A DNA stretch of 64,000 bases, taken from NCBI GenBank assembly GCA_022747635.1, contig JAKTNV010000027.1, forward strand, positions 3,048,501-3,112,500. The letters are read 5' to 3'. The position numbers were made by a program, and so were the translations under genes. Below are positions 21,425 to 33,169 of this stretch, one piece after another. The notes under the pieces are model-generated. The model did no database searches, was not told the origin of the DNA, and saw only the letters and a program-made list of their open reading frames with translations. How positions within the stretch are numbered: the first letter of the stretch is position 1; each line of letters starts with the position of its first letter. This DNA is from Hetaerina americana (taxonomy: Eukaryota > Arthropoda > Insecta > Odonata > Calopterygidae).

Positions 21425-22745
21425 AAAGGTTCTTGGAATCACTGCCAGATATCAGCGCAATCGCAACTAGTTTCTTGCGTAGTAATAGGTACTCTTAGGT
21501 CCCCTTCAAAGTAATCCCCATCGACTGCAACACACTTATGCCAGCGCTTGATCCAATCCTCGAAACATTTTTTATATTCGGTTTTCGGTATGTCCATCAG
21601 TGCTTCCTGCGATTTTTCCATTACTTCCTCTCGGCTGCTAAAACGCGTTCCCCGTAATGGTTTTTTAACTCGATTGAACAGAAAGAAGTCACAGGGAGCC
21701 AAATCAGTTGAATTCGGTGGCTGTTGGATGGTATTTGTTGCATTTTTCGTCAAAAAATTACGAATAATGATAGCACTGTGCGACGGTGCGTTATCATGGT
21801 GCAAAATCCACGAGTTTTCTGCCCACATTTCTGGTCTCTTTCGGCGAATTGCTTCACGCAAACGTCTCATAACGCCCAAATAATACTCTTTGTTTACTGT
21901 CTGGCCTTCTGGCAAAAATTCATGATGCACTACACCGTTGTAATCCATGAAAACCGTCAGCATTGCCTTCTTTTTTGACTGAAAACGACGTGGTTTTTTT
22001 GGCCTCGGCTCATTTGGTGAACGCCATTCACTTGCCTGATGTCTGGATTGCGTGTCGTACTCATAAACCCACGTCTCGTCTCCAGTAATGATCCTTTTGA
22101 TGAATGTGGGATCGGATTCAGCCTCGCAAATCATGTCTTATGCGACGTCAACACGGTCTCTTTTTTGCATGAAATTGAGGTCTTTTGGCACCAACTTTGC
22201 TGCTACACGACGGAAACCCAAATCATTAACCACAATGTCTTGGGCGGATCCATAGGCAATGTTCAAGTCCTCCGCTATTTCTCTGATGGTTAATTTGCGG
22301 TTATTGACCAACATTTCTTTTACTTTATCAATTTTTTCACCGACTTTCGATGTCGATGGTCTGCCACTGCGTTCATCATCTTCGATTGACTCACGACCAC
22401 TTCTGAACCGCTCGTGCCACTGGTAAACGACCGTTTTTTTAGAGAATCGTTGCCGAAACACTTTTCCAACATTTCCAACGTCCGTGCGCCACTAAATCCG
22501 TTTTTTACGCAAAATTTAATACAAGTTCGTTGTTGGAAATTTAAATCCATTTCTGCAATTGTAAAAAATCGCCAACACACACAGAGATAGATGTACTCTT
22601 GGCTACGTAACTTTTGCAAATGTCAAGTTATGACACTAAGATTTAAAGGGAATATCAACAACAGATGTACCAATTTAACAAAAAAACAGAACTCAAATCG
22701 GAACGATGGGAGCGCCACACGGTGGTTATTCCGGGAACCTTTTGA
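21425..22745 (-). mobile_element. MAR4: nearly full-length mariner
   Basis: About 1.3 kb with imperfect terminal inverted sequences (gtagtttgaaaggttcttgg on the left; complement of ttccgggaaccttttgatca on the right). It encodes an almost complete transposase of about 345 residues on minus, starting near 22554 with MDLNFQQRTCIKFCVKNGF. Only two lesions are visible: a frameshift at a run of seven A/T (22434-22440) and a stop codon at 22138-22140. Confidence 0.9.
21439..22461 (-). pseudogene. MAR4 transposase, catalytic region
   Basis: The linker and second helix-turn-helix (DDERSGRPSTSK, LTIREIAEDLNI) are followed, after one in-frame stop at 22138-22140, by the catalytic domain. That domain holds TGDETWVYEYD (first Asp), HHDNAPSH (second) and TDLAPCDFFLF (third), with 34 residues between the second and third. 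All three Asp codons are intact. The terminal CVAVDGDYFEGD is normal for the family. The N-terminal 40-odd codons lie in another frame (22554 down to about 22440). I infer recent inactivation. Confidence 0.88.
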
Positions 22746-22837
22746 TCAAGGTAGTATATGTTTGCATGCATGTAAGAAATAAAGGTTTTTGTACGAAGAA
22801 ATACGACTTTTTGGGTGTAGATTGACGTGAACTTTTG

Positions 22838-22948
22838 GGTTTTGCATGCGAATTCATCCTCTTTTACGGGAGGTGAACCGAGCAACCCCTCCCCACCACA
22901 CGCCCTTGCGACGGCTTGCGGGGCACTATGTACAAATAGATATATCTC
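22838..22948 (+). mobile_element. LINE-A 3' end fragment
   Basis: Contains ccaccacacgcccttgcgac followed by ggcttgcgggg and a degraded tail. A 100-bp 3' piece. Confidence 0.65.
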
Positions 22949-22949
22949 T

Positions 22950-24222
22950 CTCGTTCCCGTGGTGTCATATAAGTACACGTAAGGTTCTCATGGTAAGGGG
23001 TTTAAAAATAATTAATGGTAAAATCAGTGGCTGCGACATGATTTTAAACGTAAAAATTTAAAGTACTTTGAACTTTCTTCCTGCCTTTTGCAACACTTAG
23101 TCAAGGTTTATCCTCGTTGTAAAACGTTTGGTCTGATCATTCTTTTCATGATGACATTGTAACTGTTATCTTTTTGTCGTATAGACTAATTTAAATAATC
23201 TGTTGAATTAATGTTGGACTTTAACGAATAAGTCGCGTACATTTAGGCACACAAAATCCCGCCAGTCGCGCGTCGTCTATCAGATCGCGCCTTAAGAGCA
23301 AGCCCTTCGTCGCGAGCAGAAGACGTCTTTGGAGTCTCGTCTCCCGACTTGTCGTGTGCGCCTCAACTAACCCGCATCCCTGCTCGATGCCATGCGCCCG
23401 TCTACCTTCAACTACTGATCTACGATCCGAGGCCTTGGCAGTGGCGCCACTTGTTGGCAGCCAGGCGACCCGCATGACGGGTGACTCTCCCGCCAAGAAC
23501 CACGTGCCCGCCGCTCCTGCCCGCGGCTCTTTATCTTGGAAGTTTATCGGAAATTATGTATGCTTTTCTGAAACTCAAGGATCTCTCACGTAAAGGTCCC
23601 TGCCATGAGGTTTTAGGTGCGATTTGATTCGAAGACTTTTTCGTTTGAATTTCCTTTTCGGCCAAAGCGAAAGGTTTTGCGTTCGCGCGAAAAAATGACA
23701 CCGGAAGTGAATGGGACTGGAGTGGATTAGAAGTTCTCTGTCACCCTTCGCAAGTTCATTTTCCTCTGGTACAACACTTAACCAGTATACCCTCCCTTAT
23801 GTCACTCAGCTGCTACACGGATCACCCTCTCCACTTTTTCCTTTTGTCATCTCAAGCTGTAGAATTTTGTATCATTATGAATAGTTAATGCTATGTTTCT
23901 CATGACTACTCATGTGTTGTCAATATAATTAATTTCTTCATTTCAATTTCAATAACTTAATAATATTTCTACCATGTGAAAAATGATTGGTACAATATAT
24001 ATGTATCATTTTTCTAATTAATAGGGTTTTCGCAGGTTTTTCACACCCCCCTTCACTTCTTCGGTGTTTTACTGCGGGGTTTTTTTACTAGTTAAGCAAT
24101 GCCACGCTCTCCCTAATTTTTCCCACAAACCTCATTCCTTGCTTAGACTTTCCTTTTCTTATTGTTCTTTTTATTCACTGTCAGTTACTTTGAGTGTGTG
24201 TGTATTTGTCAGTGTATCCTTA

Positions 24223-24225
<3 letters not shown>
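22950..24225. other. no recognisable gene
   Basis: 23230-23540 is GC-rich with a 91-codon minus frame and a 79-codon plus frame, neither with a recognised domain. Confidence 0.4.

Positions 24226-24281
<56 letters not shown>
24226..24281. repeat. (TA)n microsatellite
   Basis: About 27 perfect TA units. Confidence 0.95.
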
Positions 24282-24285
<4 letters not shown>

Positions 24286-24880
24286 ATAAACACGGTAATC
24301 AACCCGAAGTTCAGCCAGTTCCTAGGAAGATCTGGGACCCGAAAAATCCCACAGCTTGGGTGGAGCTGCAGGTGCCCAGAGACTTGCCCGGGAAATATAT
24401 GGGTATACGAGTTTATATATTTGTATTTTTTTCTTTTCCTTTCGATGTGCAAATCTGTGCATAATGAATTTATGTCTGTCTATATGTATGAATTTTCATA
24501 TAAGCATGCAATTATAAATTTTATGCCCAATATAATATGTACACGACGATGGGTTAAATGGAAGAAGGGACCATTAGGTCTCAATTTCGCCCAAATAAAG
24601 ACCTCTTTATCTATTTATCTATATATCCCCTCCCCCCCTGGACCTTCTCCAGCTTCTCTCCCTATGCAGACCCCCCCCCCCCTGCCGCTCCCCGCCCCGC
24701 CCCTGAGTGCGATGCTCACAGGAGCACGCGGCGACGGAAGGTGGTTGCATTGTGCGCATTGCGTGTCTGTTAATGAAGCAAGACTGGAGTGAGGGCGAAC
24801 CCTTCCATGTCAAAGCGTTCATTCTGTTGAACATTTTGAGAGTTACGACGACCCGTAATCACGTGACGATCGATGTCAAT
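24282..24880. other. no recognisable gene; low-complexity C-rich tract
   Basis: Contains a ctatttatctatatatccc stretch and a C-rich run near 24660-24710. Nothing gene-like. Confidence 0.4.
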
Positions 24881-24884
24881 AGGT

Positions 24885-25173
24885 TTTTTGTCGAGGTGGG
24901 CGACCGACAGCCGAGGTCATTAGGGTAGGATGGGAAAGGAGGAAGGGTGGAGAGAAGAAACCCGGCGTCGGCATCAGCCTACTCTTCTCGAAACGCGCCA
25001 AGGGGTCTGCAGTTTAACGTCCCACCCGACGGACGGCGTACTCACTCAACGTTCTCTCGACTAAGCACCTCAAGTAGGAGTACCATCGAAAAATATCTGC
25101 CGTCACCAGAATTCGAACCCGGGCCCTCTGGGTGGGAAGCCAGCTCCTTATCCACCGCACTTTCCCGATCCCC
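24885..25173 (-). mobile_element. SINE-1 copy with 14-bp target duplication
   Basis: Flanked by cgatgtcaataggt at 24871-24884 and 25174-25187. The minus strand starts with the tRNA-like head (complement of gaattcgaacccgggccc) and follows the SINE-1 body. The 3' tail is only a short T run (on plus) instead of the ACT repeat. Confidence 0.9.
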
Positions 25174-25187
25174 CGATGTCAATAGGT

Positions 25188-26125
25188 ATCATAGGTAATG
25201 TGCAACAGGACCACCTCTGAAAAGAGCTAAAATATTCATGGTAATGTTTCCACGCATCTCAAATTTCCCCCATCTTTTGTTTACTGCCAAGGTTTTTCAC
25301 AGAAAGTATGCTCGGTTATTACTCAGCCAGGTGTGATCCCTGCAATTAATGCATTGAACATTTCCAAAGTCATATGATATTCGTGAATGCCTATTTACAT
25401 TAAGGTTTTTCTATTAAGAAGTTTCTTTGCACGGTGACGTACGTGGAGAATTGATTTCCTCCGCTCGCCGCGTTATAGTCTTTGCTTTCGCCTACTCTCG
25501 CTCCCTTCTCATCGGACGCAGGGAGGGAAAACTCTCTCAAAGTATGGAATACAAGCATTGAAAGTAAACTAAAAAGGTAACAGCGCAACTTGCGCTATTC
25601 AAAGAGCACTAACACGAGAATGTTTAAAAAGCAAACCCCAATCCTATTCTGTCGTCATTCCGTCGTGCCTAAACATCTAAGCCAATTACTCATTTAGCGC
25701 GAGTCACAGGGGAGCGCTGCCTCATGACTACACGTGCGTACTTCCCCTAAACCTTTGACTTGTGGAGAACGTAAGCATTGAATACGGATCGTTGGAGTTG
25801 TGGTGATGAACCCGTCTTCCTCCTTCCCCCCCCCACCCCGCTTCCCCTTCCATTCTCCTTCCAAATGTCCCAGGCCATCAGCGGATTGCCCTCGGAGGTA
25901 GCGCCCCCCCCCTCGCCCTTCCCCGCTCCGCTCCGCCATCCCTCGGTCCCCATTATCGGAATGAGTGTTTTGTGGGTACAGCATTTCTCCTCCCTGGCTC
26001 CAGGGGGAGGAGAGACTAAGGGATGGGATGGGGGTGCATGGAATGGGGTGGTTGACATGGGGGAGTGAGCCCTGGTGCCCTTTCCGTTGTCTCTACCCTG
26101 CCCCTTATTCCGCTGATTGCATTAT
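25188..26125. other. no recognisable gene
   Basis: C-rich and G-rich stretches near 25810-26060 give open frames on both strands. No domain is identified. Confidence 0.4.
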
Positions 26126-26127
26126 TA

Positions 26128-27043
26128 CGAGGGCGATTCGAAAAGTCCTATTTTATTTGCATGAAAAATCAAATTTATTCTCAACTTTGTGTGCATCCTA
26201 AGAAAAGCTCAGCATTTAACTATTTTTCTACATAGTCGCCTTGACGATCAATCCCTTTTTGCATCCTTGTATTCAGCTATTTAATGCCGGCGTTGTACCT
26301 TTCTCCCGCCTGACGACTGCTTTTTGCAATTCCCCGTCTGACTTGAATTTCTGTCCGCCAAGGTGTTTTTTAGAGCGGGAAACAAGTGGTAGTCGCTGGG
26401 TGCAACATCCGGGCTGTAAGGAGGGTGGTCGATGATATCCCAGCAGCCGAATTCATTGAGTAGGGTGGTCGTTTGATGTGACACATGTGGACGTGCATTG
26501 TCATGAGATGCAAACACGCTCCTTTTTGCGAGACACCTTGTTGTAACCGAGAACCTCCGACACAATATTCTGCACGTAGAAGTAGCCACTCTCTTCATTA
26601 AGGCCTTCCTTTATCTCATGAAGGGTAATTCTCCGGTTTTTGCGCACCATCTCGTCAATTGGAGCCACCGTTGATTCCGGCAAACTTGGCCGCCCCGACC
26701 GTTGCCCATCGTGGACGTTTTCCCGGCCATCAAAAAAGTCCCTGCACCACTCCCACACGTTTTTCATGTCCACACACTTCTCACCGTACACTTCCACTGA
26801 ATGGCGATGAATTTATATCGGAGAAGCAGTCGTCACTTAAATTCGTGACGCGGCGGGAGAAAGGTTCGACGCCGGTATTAAAAATCTGCTTACAAGGATT
26901 CAAAGAAGGAATTGATCGTCCGATCGGCGACTATGTAGACAAATAGCTAAATGCTCAATCTTTCCAACGATGTCCGCAAAGTTGAGAATAAATTTAATTT
27001 TTCATGAAGAAAATAGGAGACCTTTCTTTTCAAATCGCCCTTG
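26128..27043 (-). mobile_element. MAR5: mariner with long inverted ends
   Basis: TA dinucleotides flank the ends (cgagggcgattcgaaaag on the left, caaatcgcccttg on the right). The minus strand encodes a helix-turn-helix part (frame 26797-26501; DGQRSGRPSLPESTVAPID, ITLHEIKEGL) joined out of frame to a catalytic end (26598-26281; SHDNARPHVSHQ, HPPYSPDVAPSDYHLFPAL). The stretch with the first catalytic Asp is lost. About 185 bp at the right end repeats the left end in inverted orientation, including the terminal GDYVDK coding piece (26880-26945 plus). The original 5' end is therefore replaced by a second 3' end. Confidence 0.85.
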
Positions 27044-27083
27044 TATTATAATAAATAATCCATCGGCTGAGGTAAGTTTCTAC

Positions 27084-27300
27084 ATCTACATATTACCCCG
27101 CCAGCCGCCGCAAAGGCGTGCTGCGGGGGATTTTAGGTCACCACCCGTAAAAGAGAATACAACCACATGCAAAATCAATATAATTATAATAATCTACACC
27201 TTTAGTGGCATATATATTCATGCAAAAACCTTATTGACACACACGGATGCAAATATATATACACTATATAATAACAAAAAAATTGGTTTTGCATGGATAT
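27084..27300 (-). mobile_element. LINE-A 3'UTR copy
   Basis: Tail ctacatctacatat (27083-27096), then the complemented hairpin (ccccgccagccgccgc), then the A1-type UTR (cacatgcaaaatcaatata). 3' end only. Confidence 0.8.
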
Positions 27301-27327
27301 AACTACCATATAAATATCTTGTCTCTC

Positions 27328-28175
27328 CTAACAAAATGCAGGTAGTAGTTTTAATGGAAGGCGACCGACAGCTAAGGTCATTTGCGCAATTAGGGATGGA
27401 TGGGAGAGGAGGAAGGGTGGTGGGAAACCCGGCGTCGGCATTTGCCTACTCTTGTCGAAAGGCGCCAAGGGGTCAAACATTTTAACGTACCATCTAATGG
27501 ACGTCTTACTCACTCAAAGTGCTTTCCACGAAGCACCTCAACTAGGGATTGGGTTACCGCTGGAAAATATTTGTCTCCGGGATTTGAACCCGGATGGGAA
27601 GCCTATACATTATCCACCGTACCATCCCGATCCCCAAAAAAAGCACAACCCAGCATCCTTCTCTAACGTAAGCCCCTCTTTATCTATGTACTTATACTTC
27701 CTTCCTCCCTTCATTCTGTCCAACATCATTCCTATCCTATTCCATCCCCTTCCATGTTTCCCCTGCATTCTCCCCTCTATCACTGTCTTCAACATTCCAC
27801 TGCCGATCAATACGCTTTGCAATACAGATCTATTTTCTATCTCCTTAGAATTTCTCCCATTCCTCACACACTCTGGCCAACACTTCCTCGTTTGTTTTAC
27901 TTTCGGTCCATTTAAGCTTCTCCATTCTTCTCCACACCCACATTTCAAAAGCTTCCTATCTACGTCTATCCTCCTGTTCCAATGACCATTTTTCCGTGCC
28001 GTACCTGACTACGCTCCATACCAAAGTTTGGGCGAGTCTCTTCTGAACATCCTTACTCAACGTCCCCGTCATCAACTCCCTCCTCCGTGTGAAAGCCTTT
28101 TTGCCTAGCGCAATTATTCTCCTTGCGTCTCTACTACTTTGACCTGTTGGTCCAAAACACTTCCGAGATGCTCAT
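27328..28175 (-). mobile_element. LINE-B copy 3, split by SINE-1
   Basis: The 3' terminal bit (tctcctaacaaaatgcag, 27325-27342) is separated by SINE-1 from the rest (27637-28175). The rest encodes, on minus, degraded forms of the MWVWRRMEKVKWTEKK and GKRGKGRNR segments. 5'-truncated, with many frame breaks. Confidence 0.8.
27343..27636 (-). mobile_element. SINE-1 copy inside LINE-B
   Basis: The left end is the tail (gtagtagttttaatgg) and the right end the tRNA-like head (complement of ccgggatttgaacccgg). The body matches other SINE-1 copies. Target duplication is imperfect (aaaatgca/aaaaagca). Confidence 0.85.
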
Positions 28176-29562
28176 TGTATTGCGCGATACAAAATCTATA
28201 GTTAAAAAGCACCTATTTGACCGCACGAGGAATTCGTACGTGTTCCAAAAGGGGTCGCTTGTATTTATCTCCTGAGAATGTTACTTATTTTCCTATTTTT
28301 TAAAGTTTTATTACGCAATTAAATGACGCACGATTATTGCTTCCCTGTCCGATGTAGTTAGACCTCTGGACCGTGGTTAAATATACCCCGTACATCGACG
28401 TATATTGGTTTTGGTATGAATATGGGCCTTTGGCATCACCCTTCATCATGGCTGCAGGAATTCTCCCCCTTTTAGCCTTGAAATCGTTACAGCCTTGAAT
28501 GTTCGCCTCACTTGATTTGATCGTATGGCATCCTGTCTTGAAATTGGTATGTTAATGCATCCCTGATTGCTAGAATTTTCCATCGTTTTCTTAATTTCGG
28601 ATAAAGATTCCCTCGCCTCTTTCCGTCTTCATCTCGGGAGTTTCTTTCGCCTCCTCAACTCCATCGGTTCCCATTGGTCATTCGGTGCATGTGTCGCCGT
28701 CCCTCGCCAATCCGCGTCGGGCCGCAACCGGCCGTTGCCGTGCCGGGGTGGACCCCGGTGACCCGCCGCCGACGTCGAGGCCGATGGTGGATCGTAAGGG
28801 CCCGCGACGGCCCATCAATCCCTGCGCTCCTCACGTCCCGAGTTGCGGGAACGTTCGATCCTGTGCGACCTCTTTTTTCCCCTTTTCTCCCGAAATTGGA
28901 GTTTCCTCGTTTTCCCCATCGCCGGCCGTCAAGTGAGAGGTGTCCTCTCTCCTCCCCCTTTCCCTTTCTCCCCCTGCCCTTCCTTCCCTCCCGACCCCAG
29001 GCAACCCGAGCAATTCCATCTCGAAAACTTATAATGGCCTGGGTCTTCCTGTGGGAGGAGGCCCTATTCAACCCTCGCCACCGCACACTGTCGAATGGGG
29101 CGAGTATATACATACTCCCCGTTGACGTCCACGGATCCGTCCGAGTTCCATGTTGGAAACAGAGAATTAAAAAAAAAGATTTTTTTATCGATGCGACCGA
29201 ATCGTCTGCAGCTTCCTCTCGCATATGTTTGCGACCGTGGGGAAGATGAGTGGCGAACCAAACTTTCGGTGACCTCTTATCGATTTGTCGAAGGGAACCA
29301 TTTGATTCGACTTAACCGAATTGCATTATTGGTTCTTTTTGTTTAGAAGTATTTGTGAATGCCTTCATCTGATCTCAGCACTAGGTGAACAAATTGAGCG
29401 AATTGAGATTCCTGAAACGTGAGTGTGATCGGAACTAGCCGGGAATGCGCGCGTACGAGTATACATACATACGTATTGGGGGCATCGCTCTCGCCTTTCG
29501 CGAGGCACGCGAAGGATGCGCTGATTCGCATTCAATTAATGTCCGCGTAGGAGCTTCGTGAG
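28176..29562. other. no recognised gene; GC-rich island with long frames on both strands
   Basis: 28650-29250 is GC-rich with a plus frame of 191 codons (28674-29249) and an almost coextensive minus frame of 189 codons. Neither contains a domain I recognise. Symmetrical openness on both strands argues for composition rather than coding. It could be a promoter-proximal island. Confidence 0.35.
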
Positions 29563-29642
29563 ACGGGGGACGCGGTGGTCCATCGGGTAGAGCGATGGGC
29601 TGCTGGCCGTAGGGGGCACGGGCTCGATTCCAGGGGACGTCT
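29563..29642 (+). other. tRNA-like sequence (pseudo-tRNA or SINE head)
   Basis: Has an A-box-like ggtccatcgggtagagcg and a B-box-like gggctcgattcc, separated as in a tRNA. The acceptor arms do not pair convincingly. It lies directly before a LINE-A 3' end. Confidence 0.4.
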
Positions 29643-29664
29643 CTGGTTACACTTAGCTTCATCC

Positions 29665-30330
29665 ACATACAACATAACGCCCCCGCCAGTCGCCGCAAGG
29701 GCGTGTGGCGGGGGGTATTAGGTCTCCAGCCATTCATGCTCAACCCCTATCATATCACCTCAACACAAATATCAGTTTGATCATGCACTCGAAAAATGTC
29801 AATCATACGAAAGAAAATAGTGCTCATGCAACAATATTAAATAACTGGGCACGTACAGGTATATTCTGTATAACCCGTATATACAAATGATGCAGTAGAA
29901 CTGTTGATGGGTCTAATAAATAAAAAAATAACATGCAGGATATGGACGAATAGATAAACTGCCATTGCTAAGTATCTCCTACAACACTTATATCATATAT
30001 TTTTTGATCTCTAATTGTTCGAGGGAAAAACGGCATTTTAAATCTACTCGTTCTACTACCTATCTCCCTGATTTTACATTGTTGATGCGATCTACTGTAG
30101 TTAGTCATGCACTGTAATATGTATTTAGTATCCTCATATATGTATATAACTTACCCCAATTAACCCGCAGTAAATTTAACCTGTATTTAAGCCTACGGTT
30201 AACTGGTGGCTCCCATCGTAATTCTTCCAATAGTGTCGTGACACTGCTACAAACTTGTTCAAAACAACTTTTCGCAAACCTAGCTGTTCTTCGTTGCGCT
30301 CGATCTAGTTCCGAAATTAAGAACAATTCA
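29665..30330 (-). mobile_element. LINE-A (A3) 3' copy
   Basis: The 3' end at the left has the complemented hairpin (cgcccccgccagtcgccgca). The UTR runs to about 30100, and the minus frame 30326-30105 encodes the RT C-terminal region (LISELDRAQRRTARFAKSCF, TLLEELRWEPPVNRRLKYR). It is out of frame further on. Confidence 0.8.
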
Positions 30331-30389
30331 TGAGGATCTCATACACTTGCAGTATACTGAAGGTGGGGTCTTAACAACGTAAAATAACA

Positions 30390-30570
30390 AAGCTCCTTGA
30401 CCATTGCGGTGTGATTTTTCGGGTATCAGATCTTCACGGAAAATCAGGGGGGGTACAGTGAAAGGAACTTGCCCCATTATTACTCTGATGTGTGAATTTC
30501 GCACGCCGTTGGGCTTAGCCTTGAGTGAGCACTACACTCCCCTATCAAACCGATCTTTGAGTTGATTACT
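30390..30570 (+). mobile_element. SINE-2 fragment, diverged
   Basis: ggtatcagatcttcacgg and tgtgaatttcgcacgccg resemble the SINE-2 body at 2.63-2.72 kb. No tRNA head. Confidence 0.4.
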
Positions 30571-31589
30571 GTTGTTAATTTGACGGAGTCGAAATAGATG
30601 TACTTTAAAGGAAAATGAGTGGTATTATTGGACATTATTATTCTAGCAGGTTCTGTCAAATTAGGAGTACATATGTATTTGTACCTATTTATTTGGGATG
30701 ACACAATGTCTCTGGGCTTGGTATTGCTAGAGCTCTGCCCTCAACTATCCTAGGGTTGATAATCGTGGTAGGTTATTTGTAATGCGCCCAGAGAATGTTC
30801 CAATTAAGTTCACAAGATACAGTTAGTTTGAAAATATCTGCCTCAAATATGGGTATGTCAAAAAATTAATACCCGTGCGAGGTCGCTTATTTGTTTTCCA
30901 ATTTATTTTTTAAAATTCGGAATGAAGTCAGCAGTTCCACTTCCATTATTTTCCAATTAGTGAAAAATATTTAAGAAAGGCGTTAACTTTAATATTTAAA
31001 TCCTTTCGAGGATTTTTCTGAGAGTTGATCCACGCCTTTCAGAAGAAAATTACTAAAGTTTCGCAATTTGATGGCCGGGGGAGGGGGGGGGGTTGCAAAT
31101 GATGACATGCTGAACTTCCCCACGTAGGACAGCCTTTCATTTATTTCGCCCGGGCGACGGATGATGGCGGTGCTTGATGGGGTGCCGGGTGGGATAATTC
31201 GCGGGAAACGTTTCCTCTGCCGCGGCATCCAATCTGTCTCCTCGGGATGTCTTTGCCTCGCCCCCCCGCGTCCTTTGCTTTTCTGGCGGGAAACGTCCTC
31301 ATCCCGAGCCCAATACGCCCCTCCTCTTCTCTCTCTACTGTAACGAGGCTCTCTGCATCTAATGGGCGACACTTCCTAGCCCCTTCCCTGGAGAATCGGT
31401 TCTTTTAATGAGATATCGGAATTTCATCCTCGATAATGGCGTAGAAGTAGATGCCTCAAATTGCTCAGCTGCGAGTGGGGGGGGGTGGGGGGTGGAGAGT
31501 CCGATTGGACGTTTTCTGAAAAAGGAGGAGGTCAGATAATACTTTACACTTTCAGGCTTCACTTCGTGGAATTGTTTGATGTACATACA
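30571..31589. other. no recognisable gene
   Basis: No domain is found. A G-run near 31077-31091 and C/G-rich frames at 31160-31370 are compositional. Confidence 0.4.
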
Positions 31590-32712
31590 TATTATTAATA
31601 TGGAAAGGAGTAGGTCAGGTTTGCCCATTGTCGCCGGCGCTGTTCGACGTATTTCTTGAGAAAATTCATAAAATCAGTTAGGTTTGTTGATGACCAAGCT
31701 CTAGTTTGTCAGTCAGTGACGGGGTTGCAAGCATTGATGAGTGCATTCGATAATTTTGATGGTTTCCGGCGTAACTTTATGGAATCGACTCATATTGGCA
31801 ATGAAAAATAGTAACTTTGTGATTCCAATGAAAAATGTTTATTACGAGACGACCCGGGTTTCGACGTTCAACGTCATCTTCAGGTGTATATGACGTTGAA
31901 CGTCGAAACCCGGGTCGTCTCGTAATAAAAACATTTCAGTGGAATCACAAAGTTACTATTTTTCATTTCCAAGTGCATTGGAAATTCAGTGCGATGGACA
32001 CGGAATGAGAATCAATGTAAATAAAACATAGCTTACGCGATTTTACAGATAGAAAAGGGCTAAGCTAAACATTAAAATTGAAAGGCAAAAACTAGAGCAG
32101 GTATATCAGTTTAGGTATTTCGGAATTTTTTTGGACCGAAATGAACAAAGTAGTAGGGACATGTGGAGAAGAATTGCAAAGAGGCTTTCACAAGGAGGAG
32201 GCAGTTGATGACGGGGACGTTGAGTAAGGATGTTTACGGAAGGCCCGTCAAAATTCTGATAAGAAGTGTGTTTGTTACAGCGCGGAAATCTGGTCATATG
32301 CAGCAAGATGATAGAAGTAGATTGAAGGCTCTTGAAATGTGGGTTTGGAGACGGATGGAGAAGGTGAAATGGACAGAGAAGAAAACAAATGAGGAAGTGC
32401 CGGGTATGGTGGGCGAAGAGAGGGGTTTGTTGGGAGAAATCATAAGGAGGCAGGAAAAATGGATGAATTGATCGGCAGTTGGATGTTGAAGACTGTGATA
32501 GAGGGAATGTGAATGTCAAGCAAACGAGGAAAGGGCAGGAATAGGATGGGGATGTTGGAAGGAATGAAGGGAGTAAGGAAGTATACGGAGATGAAGAGGA
32601 AATTTTTGTAGAGAAGGATGTTAGGTTGTGTTTTGTTAGGAGTAACGAAATAGTTATTTGGTATTTGTGTCCATCCAAAACCTGTATTAACCGGTTGGTT
32701 ACCTGTGATAAT
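31590..32712 (+). mobile_element. LINE-B copy 4, split by FB4
   Basis: Starts inside the RT core (SPLLFNLY-equivalent region). It keeps a degraded catalytic motif (FVDDQA for FADDQA, about 31680-31700), is interrupted by FB4 at 31748-31971, and resumes with NFSVRW-equivalent sequence. The plus frame 32163-32471 encodes KVKWTEKKTNEEVPGMVGEE. It ends near 32712 with the accggttggttacc 3' end. Confidence 0.85.
31748..31971 (-). mobile_element. FB4: palindromic hammerhead element with 8-bp target duplication
   Basis: Inserted in LINE-B between duplicated agtgcatt (31740-31747, 31972-31979). Arms of about 80 bp (31797-31880 and 31890-31971) are about 95 percent complementary. The minus core at 31883-31851 reads CTGAAGA, T, a GACG/CGTC stem, GAAA, then ACCCGGGTC. 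The plus arm (31891-31916) repeats the stem and GAAA half. GTGGAA follows 22 nt after the predicted cleavage C on plus. A 49-nt tail at 31748-31796 (reverse strand ATTCCATAAAGTTACGCC) matches the 62.9 kb Penelope-like tail. Confidence 0.8.
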
Positions 32713-32714
32713 AA

Positions 32715-33165
32715 TTTCATAAAACTGATTGTCATATTTCCGATTTAGCATTGATACCAGAATGCCACCCCAGGGGGGGGGGGGGCTCAACCTTCGCCCC
32801 CCCCTCTATCGCACCACAGGCGTGCCCAGGGCGAGGTCGAGGGCAAATTGATATTCATTATGAGATATTTCACACAAATACGGGCGCGCGCGGATATGAG
32901 AACAATGGTGGGTCGTGAGAGACACGTATGGGGTAATAAATTTCACCAATGTTTGTTATTCCGCACGAAGGAAGGCTATAGTGCCAGAAGACGTGGAGCA
33001 CGAGAAAAAGAATTGGTTTAGCCAACATACATAGGGTTCTCAAGGAGGAGGGAGTGACCACTCGGACCGTTAGTGAGGGCGTAAAGTAAGGAAAAGGAAA
33101 AACTTTGTCAAGGAGCGTGGATATGTCAGGCTCTAAACTTCAAATTGTTAAGGCGAGTGAGTGGC
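32715..33165. other. no recognisable gene
   Basis: Includes a G-run and a C-run (32773-32805). No gene-like feature. Confidence 0.4.
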
Positions 33166-33169
33166 TTAG

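Noticed and set aside
28655..29224. 189-codon minus frame as a gene
   Set aside because: Almost exactly opposite a plus frame of equal length in GC-rich DNA; no homology recognised.
29563..29642. functional tRNA gene
   Set aside because: A and B boxes only; no convincing cloverleaf or terminator.
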